A DNA stretch of 64,000 nt from Pedobacter cryoconitis (GCF_014200605.1 NZ_JACHCE010000001.1:1054001-1118000); one strand, 5' to 3'. Shown: positions 9,626 to 19,485, counted from the first letter of the stretch. The notes: generated by a model not told the origin, from the sequence alone. Program-made: numbers and translations.

Positions 9626-9868
9626 CTATTTAACCCAGTATTTGTTAGCTGCTGCGATAGTCGCAAATTCTATAGCAACAGTTTGGCCTATAGCAATAAG
9701 CATAGCCGGATCTTCTGCATAAACAGGTCTTAGCTTCTCCCTGATTGCGGCATCAGGCTGGGTAGCTTTAATGATTAATCTCGACATTTTAATTGCGAGC
9801 ATACGCCCTTCTTCAGGTGTTGCTGTAATCAGCGAATTTCCCGGTATAAGTTGTACGTTATCAGACAT
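9626..9868 (-). CDS. Hexameric tyrosine-coordinated heme protein (HTHP) family
   Basis: A small 80-residue protein from the ATG at 9866-9868 (MSDNVQLIPGNSLITATPEE). A longer in-frame start at 9904 is possible but less likely. Recalled features of the marine HTHP structure match along the whole length: LITATPEEG, a basic amphipathic first helix ending KATQPDA, then LRPVYAEDP, where the Tyr corresponds to the heme-ligand tyrosine, and the ending TIAAANKYWVK. HTHP forms hexamers with heme bound through tyrosine and has weak peroxidase and catalase activity. The assignment rests on recall rather than a search. It is probably monocistronic with its own terminator. Confidence 0.82.
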   Translation of the reverse strand: MSDNVQLIPGNSLITATPEEGRMLAIKMSRLIIKATQPDAAIREKLRPVYAEDPAMLIAIGQTVAIEFATIAAANKYWVK

Positions 9869-9960
9869 ATTTTTGTTTTTTAGATGATGTATTCTTTCTT
9901 TCACAAAGAGAAAAAAGATCTCATTTAAAAATGGTGATAAATGTTACAAATAGCAATATT

Positions 9961-10608
9961 TTAGTTCGTAAATCTTCCACAATAGACACTTCTGGAGACT
10001 TCGTCACTTCTCACATCTTTAAAGGCAATAAATACTTCATAAGTATTGTTTTTGAAATGTTTTTGCCTAATACGGAAGGAGTCTTTTAATTCATCTCTTC
10101 TAGCCCCACTATAATTGGCATATACCCAGCCGTGAGTTTTGCTGTATAACAGGATAATAGCTCTGTCTGTTGGTGAAGCCGTATTGGTCTTATCTTTATC
10201 CCAGGTGAAAATGAAAGAGTTTTCAGCTACTGTAACCTTTACATTTTCAGGTTTTATCAATTCTCCTTCTGCAACTAAAATAGTATCCCAATTGATCTCC
10301 TGGTCAGGAAATTCTCCTTTAATGGCATTTTTCATATTCACTGACTTGGCAGCATTGTTTGCAGACAGGTCCTGATCTTTGGTTACATGCCTGAAACCGA
10401 CCTGAAGAAATTCAGAAACAGGATTTAAAAAAGGGCTTAATACCTTCATTTTACCGGTCTGAGATTTTTGAGCGGTGGTTCTGGGCTTTTTATGTAGCCT
10501 GGTTTGTGTCGAACGTGCACATACCTTATTCTTCCATTGATAAATGACCACGTTTCCGATTTTCCCCCTGATACCCGATAATACGGTGCCTTCCTGTAAA
10601 ATTGCCAT
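9961..10608 (-). CDS. DUF6266-like protein
   Basis: A 215-residue protein of unknown function that starts MAILQEGTVLSGIRGKIGNV and continues with a short basic segment (RSTQTRLHKKPRTTAQKSQ). This N-terminus is typical of a family often found in Pedobacter and relatives and annotated as DUF6266. No signal peptide, membrane helix or catalytic motif is visible. The C-terminal part is beta-rich. The family's repeated occurrence in these genomes suggests a surface or mobile-element-associated role, but that is a guess. Confidence 0.7.
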   Translation of the reverse strand: MAILQEGTVLSGIRGKIGNVVIYQWKNKVCARSTQTRLHKKPRTTAQKSQTGKMKVLSPFLNPVSEFLQVGFRHVTKDQDLSANNAAKSVNMKNAIKGEFPDQEINWDTILVAEGELIKPENVKVTVAENSFIFTWDKDKTNTASPTDRAIILLYSKTHGWVYANYSGARRDELKDSFRIRQKHFKNNTYEVFIAFKDVRSDEVSRSVYCGRFTN

Positions 10609-10938
10609 AATCCTGTCTGATTAATATAATTGAATGTTACAATTTAGTTAAATAATATGACAATAATGTAATAATAAATTTCTATTTGAAAAGTATTACA
10701 CTTTAAATTCATTGATTGTCCGGTAAATTCCGGATCAGGTTTGTAACACCTGTAGATGAGGTCTGAATCATGTCTGGAGAAGGTAAGTTTAATGTCTTTA
10801 TTATGAGTTAGTTAAACTTGCTGTGTTTAAGCTGACCAATTCAACTCGTCATTTAATCCCGAAACATCCATCTGGAAATTAGAAAGAACAATTCTAAATA
10901 GTTTCTTTTGCAGGCAATTTATAACTAGTCTTAATTAC
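10609..10938. promoter_or_regulatory. 330-bp intergenic region upstream of susC, with short inverted repeats
   Basis: No gene is seen. It lies between the divergent DUF6266-like gene and susC, so it must carry both promoters. Three short perfect inverted repeats were found: TCCGG-6-CCGGA at 10719-10734, CAGGT-7-ACCTG at 10736-10752, and TTAGAA-7-TTCTAA at 10879-10897. They could be operator half-sites. No convincing Bacteroidota -33/-7 promoter pair was identified by eye. Confidence 0.3.
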
Positions 10939-13900
10939 ATGATTAAATTTTTACGCTTATTTTTCCTGATAGGGCTGCTCTTTAATGGCTTCCTTGCATC
11001 CGCTCAGGAAAGAAATATTAAAGGAATTTTAACAGATAAAAAAGCCGGTATTGCAATTCCAGGAGCTACCGTGCGTGTTAAAGGCAAACATCAGGCAGGC
11101 ATGACCGATAAAGATGGCAGGTTTAAAATGAAAGTTAATGCAGGCGAAGTACTGGTCTTTAATTATGTCGGTTTTGAAACACAGGAGGTTACCATACAAC
11201 CAAACACAGATATCATTAATGTAAGCCTGATTGAATCTTCAAAATCGTTGACAGAGGTGCAAATAACTGGTGCCTTTGGGATCAGGCGTAAAGCGAAAGA
11301 ATTAGGAGTGGCAACCGCAACCATTACTGGAAATGACGTCACACAAACACAGGTAGTAAACCCTTTAAATGGATTACAAAGTAAAGTTGCCGGTTTACAG
11401 GTAAACATGTTTGACGGAGGTGTAAACCCGCAGGTAAGGGTAACTTTACGTGGGGCAAGAAATATAAATGATGCAAAAAATGAACCTTTATTTGTTGTAG
11501 ATGGTGTACCACTGGCTACAGTTACTTATTATAACCCACAGGCAGGAGGGACAAAAAGAGATGCTTCCGCTATTTCGCTGATCAATCCAAATGATATAGA
11601 GGATATTACAGTTTTAAAAGGGGCCAGTGCGGCCTCTGTATATGGATCACAGGGTGTAAACGGGGTGATCATTATCACCACTAAAAGGGGTAAAAGCGGA
11701 CAGGGAACGATCAATTTTTCTCATGCTACTACTTTGGAAAACGTAGGTTGGCTGCCTAAATTACAGGATACCTATGGATCAGGGTTTAATGGGGTTTATC
11801 AACCTTACGAAGTGCGTTCATGGGGGCCAGAATACGATGGTAAAATGGTTAAAGTTGGACCAGTTTTGCCTGATGGCACACAGTGGGAATTACCTTATTC
11901 ACCTATTAAAAACCAGAAATCTGATTTCTTTAATACCGGTATAACCAATCAGGAAAATATTTCCTTTGCTGGTGGTGATGAGAAATCCACTTATTTCCTT
12001 TCAGGACAGTACGTCAATAACAATGGGGTTATCCCGAAAGATCAGAGTAAAAAAACAAGTCTTCGTTTTAATGGGAGCCGTGATTTTGGTAAACTGAAAA
12101 CTTCTTATTCTGTGAACTATGTGCAGACGAATACTTCTACTACAACTTCAGAACCCTGGAACAATGTCCGGTCGATACCTTCATTTATTCCATTGGATGC
12201 TCTGAAAGACTGGCAGAACACACCTTATGCAAAACCAGAATATTATTTCTCGACAACTACGCTAAACCCATACTGGGCGATAGACAACCAGCGCCAGGAT
12301 ACTAAACAGGAAAACCTTACCGGTAATGTAAGTTTTGATTATCAGGTGGCACCCTGGTTTAAAGCGACTTATAGGGTAGGTTTGACCAGTGTAAATACAG
12401 GTTATAAGAGTTTTGGAAATAAGTTTGATGATGCTTCTATTCCTTACCGGTATTATGGTACAGATGGAAATATATTGACAGCAGTACGTAAAAGCACAAG
12501 CTTTGGAGGCACTTCTGCCGGAATGGTCAATGATCAGACGATTAACAATCAGCAATTAAACAGTGATCTGTTATTACAATTCAATAAAGATTTTGGCAGG
12601 TTCAGTACCAGGTTATTACTGGGACAAAACTATCAGGATATCCAATATAAATTTGTGCAGGTTGGCGCAGCAGCATTAAACTTCCCTGATCTGTATAACG
12701 AAAGCAACCTGACCGGTAATCTGAATGGCGGTTCACAAATCACACATCAGCGCCGTTATTCGTATTTCGGTGAATTTACCGTTGGTTATAACAATTATTT
12801 ATTTGCAACCCTGAACGGCAGGAGGGAGTCTGTATCTTTATTATCAGCAGATAACCGTAATTATTTTTATCCAGGCGCAAATGTTTCCTTTATTTTGAGT
12901 CAGGCCATCCCGGCATTGGCGCATAGCAATGTTTTATCATTTGCTAAACTCTACGGATCTGCAAGTAAAAGTGGAAATGTAACTGTAGAACCTTATGCAT
13001 TGCAGAATATCTATACGAGTGTAGATGGATTTCCTTTTGGAAATATACCTGGTGCAGCGATTAACGCGCAAAACCTGAGCAATAATCTTAAACCTGAATT
13101 TGTGTATTCTTACGAAGGTGGCATTCAGCTTGGATTTTTCAAAGACAGGTTGCATTTTGAAGGAACTTATGCTTATGCAGATTCCAGAGACCAGATCCTG
13201 GATATAGGTACATCTTTTGCTTCGGGCTTTGGATCAGCAAAATCCAATGCGGCAAGAATGAAAAGCAAATCCATTGAACTAACCTTGAATGGAGATATTA
13301 TCAAAACAAAAGACTGGAGCTGGTCGGCTGGTATCAATTATACCCATAATGATAATACAGTGGTGAGCCTGACCGGGGGACAAGAAACCCTGAACCAGTG
13401 GAAAGGACTTTATCTTTCTGTAGGTGACCGTTATCCAACTTATCAGCTACCAGATTATGTGCGTGATCCACAGGGCAGGGTGGTGATCAATGCAGCTACC
13501 GGATTACCTTCACAGGCATCTGCATTAACTGATAAAGGAACTTCTCAGCCTGTACATATGTTAGGTTTCAATACTTCTATACGCTATAAACGTCTGCAAT
13601 TGAGTACACAAATTGACGCACGCTGGGGAAATATGTTTTATACCGCGGGTGCAGAAAATATCACTGCTTCGGGTTTATTGCCTAAAAGTGCCGGTGAAGG
13701 TTTCGGAAGAGATAAATTCATTTTCCCTAATTCGGTGATTGAAACTTCTCCTGGGGTGTATGTTGAAAATACATCTGTTCAGACCAATGGTGATTTTGCC
13801 TTCTGGAATACTTACAAAAATATACTATCAAATAATGTATTTAACGGACGTTTTATCAAACTTCGTGAGATTGCACTGAACTATGATTTTCCGATACAGG

Positions 13901-14091
13901 TTTTAGGACATCAGAAAGCAATTAAAGGGTTATACTTATCAGTTTATGGCCGTAACCTGGTCAATTTGCGTGCAAAAGATAATATTTTCGGAGAAACTGA
14001 ATTTATCTATCTCAGCGGTGTTGGTTTTAGCGGCTGGCGTACTACACCTTCGACCAGGTCCTATGGTTTCACTCTGGGTTTAACTATTTAG
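10939..14091 (+). CDS. SusC/RagA-family TonB-linked outer membrane protein
   Basis: A 1050-residue outer-membrane transporter. It has a signal peptide (MIKFLRLFFLIGLLFNGFLASAQ), an N-terminal carboxypeptidase-regulatory-like domain (about residues 28-105), a TonB plug containing the SusC-type FVVDGVP and GASAASVYGSQGVNGVI motifs, then a long beta barrel. SusC proteins import glycans, peptides or other large ligands with the SusD lipoprotein as lid and TonB energy. The susD gene follows after 34 bp. No glycoside hydrolase, sigma or anti-sigma gene is nearby, and the next gene is a PepSY membrane protein, so the ligand may be a metal chelate rather than a glycan (inference). Confidence 0.95.
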   Translation: MIKFLRLFFLIGLLFNGFLASAQERNIKGILTDKKAGIAIPGATVRVKGKHQAGMTDKDGRFKMKVNAGEVLVFNYVGFETQEVTIQPNTDIINVSLIESSKSLTEVQITGAFGIRRKAKELGVATATITGNDVTQTQVVNPLNGLQSKVAGLQVNMFDGGVNPQVRVTLRGARNINDAKNEPLFVVDGVPLATVTYYNPQAGGTKRDASAISLINPNDIEDITVLKGASAASVYGSQGVNGVIIITTKRGKSGQGTINFSHATTLENVGWLPKLQDTYGSGFNGVYQPYEVRSWGPEYDGKMVKVGPVLPDGTQWELPYSPIKNQKSDFFNTGITNQENISFAGGDEKSTYFLSGQYVNNNGVIPKDQSKKTSLRFNGSRDFGKLKTSYSVNYVQTNTSTTTSEPWNNVRSIPSFIPLDALKDWQNTPYAKPEYYFSTTTLNPYWAIDNQRQDTKQENLTGNVSFDYQVAPWFKATYRVGLTSVNTGYKSFGNKFDDASIPYRYYGTDGNILTAVRKSTSFGGTSAGMVNDQTINNQQLNSDLLLQFNKDFGRFSTRLLLGQNYQDIQYKFVQVGAAALNFPDLYNESNLTGNLNGGSQITHQRRYSYFGEFTVGYNNYLFATLNGRRESVSLLSADNRNYFYPGANVSFILSQAIPALAHSNVLSFAKLYGSASKSGNVTVEPYALQNIYTSVDGFPFGNIPGAAINAQNLSNNLKPEFVYSYEGGIQLGFFKDRLHFEGTYAYADSRDQILDIGTSFASGFGSAKSNAARMKSKSIELTLNGDIIKTKDWSWSAGINYTHNDNTVVSLTGGQETLNQWKGLYLSVGDRYPTYQLPDYVRDPQGRVVINAATGLPSQASALTDKGTSQPVHMLGFNTSIRYKRLQLSTQIDARWGNMFYTAGAENITASGLLPKSAGEGFGRDKFIFPNSVIETSPGVYVENTSVQTNGDFAFWNTYKNILSNNVFNGRFIKLREIALNYDFPIQVLGHQKAIKGLYLSVYGRNLVNLRAKDNIFGETEFIYLSGVGFSGWRTTPSTRSYGFTLGLTI

Positions 14092-14125
14092 TCCTTCCAT
14101 TTTCAATACGTATTAATCAGAACAC

Positions 14126-15628
14126 ATGAAGAAAGTTATATTATATTCCACACTGATCGTTTCCGCCTTTTGCAGTGCGTCCTGCAAAAAGGTACTGGAT
14201 ATCAATACCAATCCTAATGCATCTACTACCGTTACTAAAGACATGCTGCTTGCTGGTTCTTTATTAACCACTGCCAGACTGGAGACCAATACCATCAATG
14301 AACTGGGTGAATTCTGGGGCGGTTACTGGGGTAAAGCCTATGATATTTCGGGTACCACAACAGGTGCTTCGGGAACAACATTAGACCTGATTGGCAATTA
14401 TAGTATCATTGATAATTTTGCCACAGATATCTGGGAGAAATCTTATACCAATATCTATAATTATACACTTTTACAGCAGCAGACGCAGGCGAATGCACCT
14501 TTTTATTCAGGAATTGCCAAAATAGTTAAAGGTTTGCATTTTTTGCAACTGGTAGATCACTATAATAATATTCCCTTTTCCAAAGCTTCTGATCCCGGCA
14601 TTACCCAACCGTCTTATGACAAGGGAGATGTTGTTTATGCGGGAGCGCTGGATTTAATCAGTTCAGGTATACAGGATATCAAGAATGCGGGAACAACAGC
14701 TATACCGGCTACATCTGACATCTTTTTTAAAGGAAATGGTACATTATGGGTGAAATTTGCAAATACGGTTAAGTTAAGGGCCTTATTGCGTCAGAGCCAG
14801 TTATCGGATAAAGGAGCTTATATTTCTGCTGAGATTGCAAAAATCAACGCCGAAGGTTCTGGTTACCTGACAGCCGATGTACTGGCTAATCCAGGTTTTA
14901 CCTCCCAGGCAGATAATCAGCAGAACCCGTTTTATACGGCTTATTTTAGAAACAGTCAGGGCATAGCCTCTGCAATGTTTAATGCAGTGAGACCGACCCG
15001 GTTTTTACTCAGCAAATATGACGGGGTTAATGACCCCCGAAAAGCTTTAATCTTTGCTGAAGCAACAAATGGTAGTGGATATAAAGGTGTTTTGCTTGGA
15101 CAGAATACCACTGATGCGACACAAAATGCCAGTGCTACTTCAGCTTTGAGGGGCCCATCGGCCGGATTGATTAAAACGGCTACTTCAGGTGCATTAATCT
15201 TTTCATTGGCTGAGAGTTATTTTCTGCAGGCAGAAGCAGCACAGAGGGGCTGGATCGGTGGTGAACCGAAAACACTATATGAGAACGGGATCAAAGCCTC
15301 TTTCAGTTATACGGGGGTTCCTGCAACAGCATTTACAGCCTATAACCTGCAAACAGGAGTTGCCTTTGATGACCCGTCTGCGACAAATAAAATAGAAAGG
15401 ATTATCAATCAGAAATGGCTTGCATTAAATGGTTTGGCCGGACTGGAAGCCTGGAGTGATTTCAGAAGACTGGGTTTGCCAAAAGGAATGCCATCTTCGG
15501 TTGCAGCCGCTGCAACAACGCCCAAAAGATTACGTTATCCAGCTTCTGAGGTTAGTACCAATGCGGCAGAAGTTCAAAAACAAGGTAATATTAACGGTTT
15601 AGTTAACACCGTATTCTGGCAGCAATAA
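14126..15628 (+). CDS. SusD/RagB-family lipoprotein
   Basis: A 500-residue surface lipoprotein. The N-terminus (MKKVILYSTLIVSAFCSASCKKVLDINTNPN) has a lipobox with the lipidated Cys in SASCKK, followed by the typical SusD VLDINTNPN sequence. The C-terminal part carries the usual SusD-like RIINQKWLALNGLAGLEAWSDFRR segment. It resembles the SusD-like_2 subgroup. It caps the SusC barrel made by the preceding gene and binds its ligand at the cell surface. It is co-transcribed with susC and probably with the PepSY gene 27 bp downstream. Confidence 0.93.
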   Translation: MKKVILYSTLIVSAFCSASCKKVLDINTNPNASTTVTKDMLLAGSLLTTARLETNTINELGEFWGGYWGKAYDISGTTTGASGTTLDLIGNYSIIDNFATDIWEKSYTNIYNYTLLQQQTQANAPFYSGIAKIVKGLHFLQLVDHYNNIPFSKASDPGITQPSYDKGDVVYAGALDLISSGIQDIKNAGTTAIPATSDIFFKGNGTLWVKFANTVKLRALLRQSQLSDKGAYISAEIAKINAEGSGYLTADVLANPGFTSQADNQQNPFYTAYFRNSQGIASAMFNAVRPTRFLLSKYDGVNDPRKALIFAEATNGSGYKGVLLGQNTTDATQNASATSALRGPSAGLIKTATSGALIFSLAESYFLQAEAAQRGWIGGEPKTLYENGIKASFSYTGVPATAFTAYNLQTGVAFDDPSATNKIERIINQKWLALNGLAGLEAWSDFRRLGLPKGMPSSVAAAATTPKRLRYPASEVSTNAAEVQKQGNINGLVNTVFWQQ

Positions 15629-15655
15629 GTCTGGTGAAAACAAACATTCTGATTC

Positions 15656-16795
15656 ATGAAAAACATCTGGAGAAATATACATTTATGGTTGGGCCTGGCA
15701 GCAGGTCTGATCTTTTTTACGGAATGCCTGAGTGGTACTTTACTTGTTTTTGAAGATGAGATTACCGAAGCTTTGCATGCTTCACGTTACCAGGTAAATC
15801 AGGTTTCGCAGGCAATCCCTTTAGATAGTCTGGCAAATACTGTGCGTATGAAAATGCCAAAAGGCAAAATCAGTACCATTAAAGTTTACAGTAATCCTTA
15901 TCGGACAGTAGAGATTAATGTAAAGGAAAAGAAAGGGAAAGAAAAAGGAGGTGGCAAACGTGGTGGAAAAGGTATAATCCTGTTCCTGAACCCATATACC
16001 GCAGAAATTACCGGGCAGCTTAACCCTGCGGCACCCACTTTTTTTAGTTTCATGCTGGATCTGCATCAGTCATTACTGACAGGTAAAGTTGGAAAAACTA
16101 TTCTGGGGATTTCTACTTTTGTCGTTCTTATTATTCTGATCACAGGTATGGTTTTATGGTTTCCTAAAAAGCGGAAACAATTAAAAGCAAGGCTGAAAGT
16201 AAAAACAGATGGGAGCTGGAAGCGGATTAATCATGATCTGCATGTTGTGCTTGGTTTTTACTGTTCCTTTTTTATTCTGATCCTGCTGGTTACTAGTCTG
16301 TCATGGTCTTTTAAATGGGCAAATACAGCATTATATACCATTACGGGTTCTAAACCTGGTTTTCCTGAGAAAGTTAAATCCTTATCGCCCCAAGGAAGCG
16401 TAAAAACAATCAGCTACCAGCAAGCACTGGAAGCAGGGAGAAAACAATTTAGTAAAGCTCCGTATTGGAGCATTTCGATGCCAAAACAAGCTGACGAGCC
16501 GATTACTATAACTTCTGCAAGTACCGATGCGCTGCACCGTAATGGTTTTGATAACCTAAGTCTTGATCAGCGCACAGGAGCAATACTTCAGGTATCTTTA
16601 CTGAAAGATATGCCAGGGGGATGGCAGCTCAGGAGATATATGAAACCCGTGCATACAGGTGCAATTGGTGGGATACCTACTAAATTAATGGCTTTTTTTG
16701 TAAGTTTAATCAGTGCTACTTTTCCTGTCACCGGTACTATATTGTGGCTGAACAGGATGAGGAAGAAAAAAAAGACAGTTCAGCTGGCGAAATAA
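15656..16795 (+). CDS. PepSY-associated transmembrane protein (putative chelate/iron reductase)
   Basis: A 379-residue inner-membrane protein of the PepSY_TM family. Four membrane segments are visible: the N-terminal one (NIHLWLGLAAGLIFF), TILGISTFVVLIILITGMVL, VVLGFYCSFFILILLVTSL and, at the C-terminus, LMAFFVSLISATFPVTGTIL. Histidines flank or lie in these segments (NIHLWL, DLHQSL, NHDLHVV, KPVHTG), as in relatives proposed to carry heme and reduce ferric siderophores (FpvG/FoxB-like). A lysine- and glycine-rich loop lies near residues 84-105. The position directly after susCD suggests reduction of an imported metal complex (inference). Confidence 0.85.
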   Translation: MKNIWRNIHLWLGLAAGLIFFTECLSGTLLVFEDEITEALHASRYQVNQVSQAIPLDSLANTVRMKMPKGKISTIKVYSNPYRTVEINVKEKKGKEKGGGKRGGKGIILFLNPYTAEITGQLNPAAPTFFSFMLDLHQSLLTGKVGKTILGISTFVVLIILITGMVLWFPKKRKQLKARLKVKTDGSWKRINHDLHVVLGFYCSFFILILLVTSLSWSFKWANTALYTITGSKPGFPEKVKSLSPQGSVKTISYQQALEAGRKQFSKAPYWSISMPKQADEPITITSASTDALHRNGFDNLSLDQRTGAILQVSLLKDMPGGWQLRRYMKPVHTGAIGGIPTKLMAFFVSLISATFPVTGTILWLNRMRKKKKTVQLAK

Positions 16796-16804
16796 TAGAA
16801 AATA

Positions 16805-17515
16805 ATGAGCGAAAATATTCAATGTGTGATTGTTGATGATGAGAAAAACGCACATTATGTGTTGAAAAATTATATTAACAGATCTCCTGGTTTAGTCCTG
16901 ACTGCTCAATATTTTGATGCAGCTACTGCAATTGAGTTTTTGCAGCGGGTACAAATTGATCTTATTTTTCTGGATATTAATATGCCGGGAACAGATGGAT
17001 TTGAACTCATCAAGGCATTACAGTCTCCGCCTAAAATCATTCTGACTACTGCTTATTCTGATTATGCTTTAAAAGCTTTTGATTTTGGGGTCCTTGATTA
17101 TTTAGTTAAACCGATTCCTTTTCCCCGTTTTGAGCAGGCTCTGAAACGTTACCAGGAGCATAGCGGAATAGCTTTAGCCGAAGAGGGAGTATTGGGGTTT
17201 AATAATTTTATCACCTTGAAAACGGATGCAGGAATGGTTGATTTCCCTCTCAGGGAGATCTCTTATATTCAAAGCTGGGGAAATTATATCAAGCTTCATA
17301 CCGTTAAACAAACCTATTTGTGTACAGCTACTACTGTGGAAGTTGAAAGAAAATTGCCCAAATCTGAGTTTATAAGAATTCATAAGTCCTATATTGTGGC
17401 AATCAATAAAATTGAAGATTTTACAGGTGATATTATCTCGATCAAAGAACCGCAAATAGACCTGCCTGCAGGAATTACTTACAGAAGGATTTTGGCTGAG
17501 GCACTTAAATTTTAA
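16805..17515 (+). CDS. LytTR-family response regulator
   Basis: A 236-residue response regulator. The receiver domain (about 1-120) has the acidic pair in IVDDEKNAH, the phospho-acceptor Asp57 in IFLDINMPGTDG, and the conserved Lys in DYLVKPIPF. The C-terminal LytTR DNA-binding domain (about 140-236) includes ISYIQSWGNYIKLHT and FIRIHKSYIVAINKIE. The gene is followed 13 bp later by its likely kinase and preceded by the PepSY gene, so the set may control the transport genes upstream (inference). Confidence 0.95.
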   Translation: MSENIQCVIVDDEKNAHYVLKNYINRSPGLVLTAQYFDAATAIEFLQRVQIDLIFLDINMPGTDGFELIKALQSPPKIILTTAYSDYALKAFDFGVLDYLVKPIPFPRFEQALKRYQEHSGIALAEEGVLGFNNFITLKTDAGMVDFPLREISYIQSWGNYIKLHTVKQTYLCTATTVEVERKLPKSEFIRIHKSYIVAINKIEDFTGDIISIKEPQIDLPAGITYRRILAEALKF

Positions 17516-17528
17516 TAAAGATACATCA

Positions 17529-18572
17529 ATGGTTCGATTGCTGGAAAATAAGTGGATAAGAGAACTCCTGTTTTTTAGCCTGCTTTTCATTTTCATGGTT
17601 TTAAATGACCGCGAGGGCCTGATCAATCCCCATGAATTCAGGGATGGTTTTTTTGTGTTTTTTATGCTGTATTTGCATATTCAGTTTCAGCGGTTTTTAA
17701 TCCTGCCATTTTTTGTAGCCGGGCGCTATTTCTTATACGGGGTAATGGCAATCTTTACTGTATTTTTATTTGGAACGGCTGCCTATTTTATAGATAGCTG
17801 GCTGTCTACAGTTGGCTGGTATGATGAAGCTATTATTAACCATCAGCAGCTCTACTTATATTATGTATTGTGCTGTTTAATTTGTCTTATTATTCTATTG
17901 TTTGTTTTCTTTATTATTGGCTATTACAGCCAGCAGCGAAAGGAAATTAATAACCAGATTTTAATGAAAGACATGGAGCTGAATTTACTGAGGTCTCAGC
18001 TAAACCCGCATTTTCTGTTCAACAGCCTGAATAATCTTTATGGGATCAGTCTGGAAAAACCAGCTGAAGTTCCTGAAAAGATTATGCACATGTCAAGGAT
18101 TATGCGTTATCAGCTGGAGCTTTCTAAAAAGAAATATGTGAGCCTGCAGGAAGATCTTGACTTTATCACAGATTATGTGGCTATAGAGGCAGACCGGGTC
18201 AGTGAAAGATGTGAGGTAACCATGACTGCTATTGCTGCAACCCCAGTGTTGCAGCAGTATGAAATAGCGCCCATGATTTTAATCAGTTTTGTTGAAAATG
18301 CATTTAAACATTACCATATTCCACCTGGCGCGGGAAAAGGTTATATCCATATCAATTTTAGCATGGAGCAGTCCAGGTTGATGCTTCATATTTGTAATTC
18401 GGCAAATGAAGATAATGTAAATCCCAATTCTACTCAGGTTGGGATAGCAAATACAAAAAAAAGGCTGATGATTTTATACCCCAGGAAATATCAGATAACG
18501 ATTGATCACCAGGTATTATCCTATGAACTAAATTTTAGTTTGGAATTGGGCAAATCAGATTTGCTATTGTAA
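17529..18572 (+). CDS. LytS-type sensor histidine kinase
   Basis: A 347-residue membrane kinase. About four hydrophobic segments fill the first 140 residues. The His_kinase domain follows, with the phospho-acceptor His161 in LRSQLNPHFLFNSLNNLYG. An N-box-like segment (MILISFVENAFKH) and a short ATP-binding C-terminus (VGIANTKKRLMILYP) are visible. This is the standard partner of LytTR response regulators in Bacteroidota. No extracellular sensor domain is evident, so the signal is unknown. Confidence 0.94.
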   Translation: MVRLLENKWIRELLFFSLLFIFMVLNDREGLINPHEFRDGFFVFFMLYLHIQFQRFLILPFFVAGRYFLYGVMAIFTVFLFGTAAYFIDSWLSTVGWYDEAIINHQQLYLYYVLCCLICLIILLFVFFIIGYYSQQRKEINNQILMKDMELNLLRSQLNPHFLFNSLNNLYGISLEKPAEVPEKIMHMSRIMRYQLELSKKKYVSLQEDLDFITDYVAIEADRVSERCEVTMTAIAATPVLQQYEIAPMILISFVENAFKHYHIPPGAGKGYIHINFSMEQSRLMLHICNSANEDNVNPNSTQVGIANTKKRLMILYPRKYQITIDHQVLSYELNFSLELGKSDLLL

Positions 18573-18573
18573 A

Positions 18574-19485
18574 ATGTTTAAGGTTCGCCAGCTCATGAAA
18601 GAAAGTAAGATCAGTGAATATCATCTGCATAAAGATTTCCCGGAAAAAAGGCAGTTTGAAGTATTCTCTTTAAAAGAGTATTTGGAAAAAAACAGACCGT
18701 ATACACTAAAACCGCACATTCATAGTTTTTACCAGGTGCTTTGGTTTGAGAAAGGGCAGGGAACTCATTTTGTCGATTTTAAAGCGCATGAAGTTAAGCC
18801 TGGTACTTTATTTTTTATCGGTAAAAATCAGGTTCATTATTTTGATGATCATGCTGATTATGAGGGGGTAATGATCCATTTTAATGAACGGTTTTTAATA
18901 CAACAAGAAAATGATGTCAGCTTCTTTTTGAAATATAGTTTATTCAATGATCCGCACCAGCAACCTTTTTGCAGCATCAGTGAACAGGCAGAAAAGGAGT
19001 TAAAGGTTTTGATGTCACAGCTCAATGCAGAGCTGCATAAAGCTGATGTATTTGGACAACTTGAATTACTCAGATCCTATCTGAACGCTTTTTTAATCAG
19101 TGCCCAGCGGGAGAAGGGGAATATAGATATCAACAAAGAAAATAAGTTGTATGCTGCTGATGAGAAACATATGCAATTACTCCGGTTTATTGATCTGGTG
19201 GAATCAAATTATCAAAAGGGCCTTCCTGTTTCGGCCTATGCCTCGCTGTTAAATATTTCCGGTAAAACATTAACCGGTCTGACCAATAAGATCATTTTTA
19301 AAACGCCCTCAATGCTTATTCAGGAACGGATTATGATGGAAGCACAGCGTCTTCTGGCACATTCCAATTTAAACGTGAACCAGATTGGCTACCAGCTGGG
19401 ATTTGAAGATCCATCTTACTTTGTGAAATATTTTAAAAAACACGCTAAACTCTCCCCGGGTGATTTCAGGAAGTCAATTTCCTGA
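18574..19485 (+). CDS. AraC-family transcriptional regulator
   Basis: A 303-residue regulator with an AraC-type cupin sensor at the N-terminus (HIHSFYQVLWFEKGQGTHFV region) and a C-terminal double HTH (VSAYASLLNISGKTLTGLTN and VNQIGYQLGFEDPSYFVKYF). The ATG at 18574 is 1 bp past the kinase stop codon. An in-frame ATG at 18595 is an alternative. The tight spacing suggests co-transcription with the LytTR/LytS pair. It may also control the SDR gene downstream (inference). Confidence 0.92.
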   Translation: MFKVRQLMKESKISEYHLHKDFPEKRQFEVFSLKEYLEKNRPYTLKPHIHSFYQVLWFEKGQGTHFVDFKAHEVKPGTLFFIGKNQVHYFDDHADYEGVMIHFNERFLIQQENDVSFFLKYSLFNDPHQQPFCSISEQAEKELKVLMSQLNAELHKADVFGQLELLRSYLNAFLISAQREKGNIDINKENKLYAADEKHMQLLRFIDLVESNYQKGLPVSAYASLLNISGKTLTGLTNKIIFKTPSMLIQERIMMEAQRLLAHSNLNVNQIGYQLGFEDPSYFVKYFKKHAKLSPGDFRKSIS

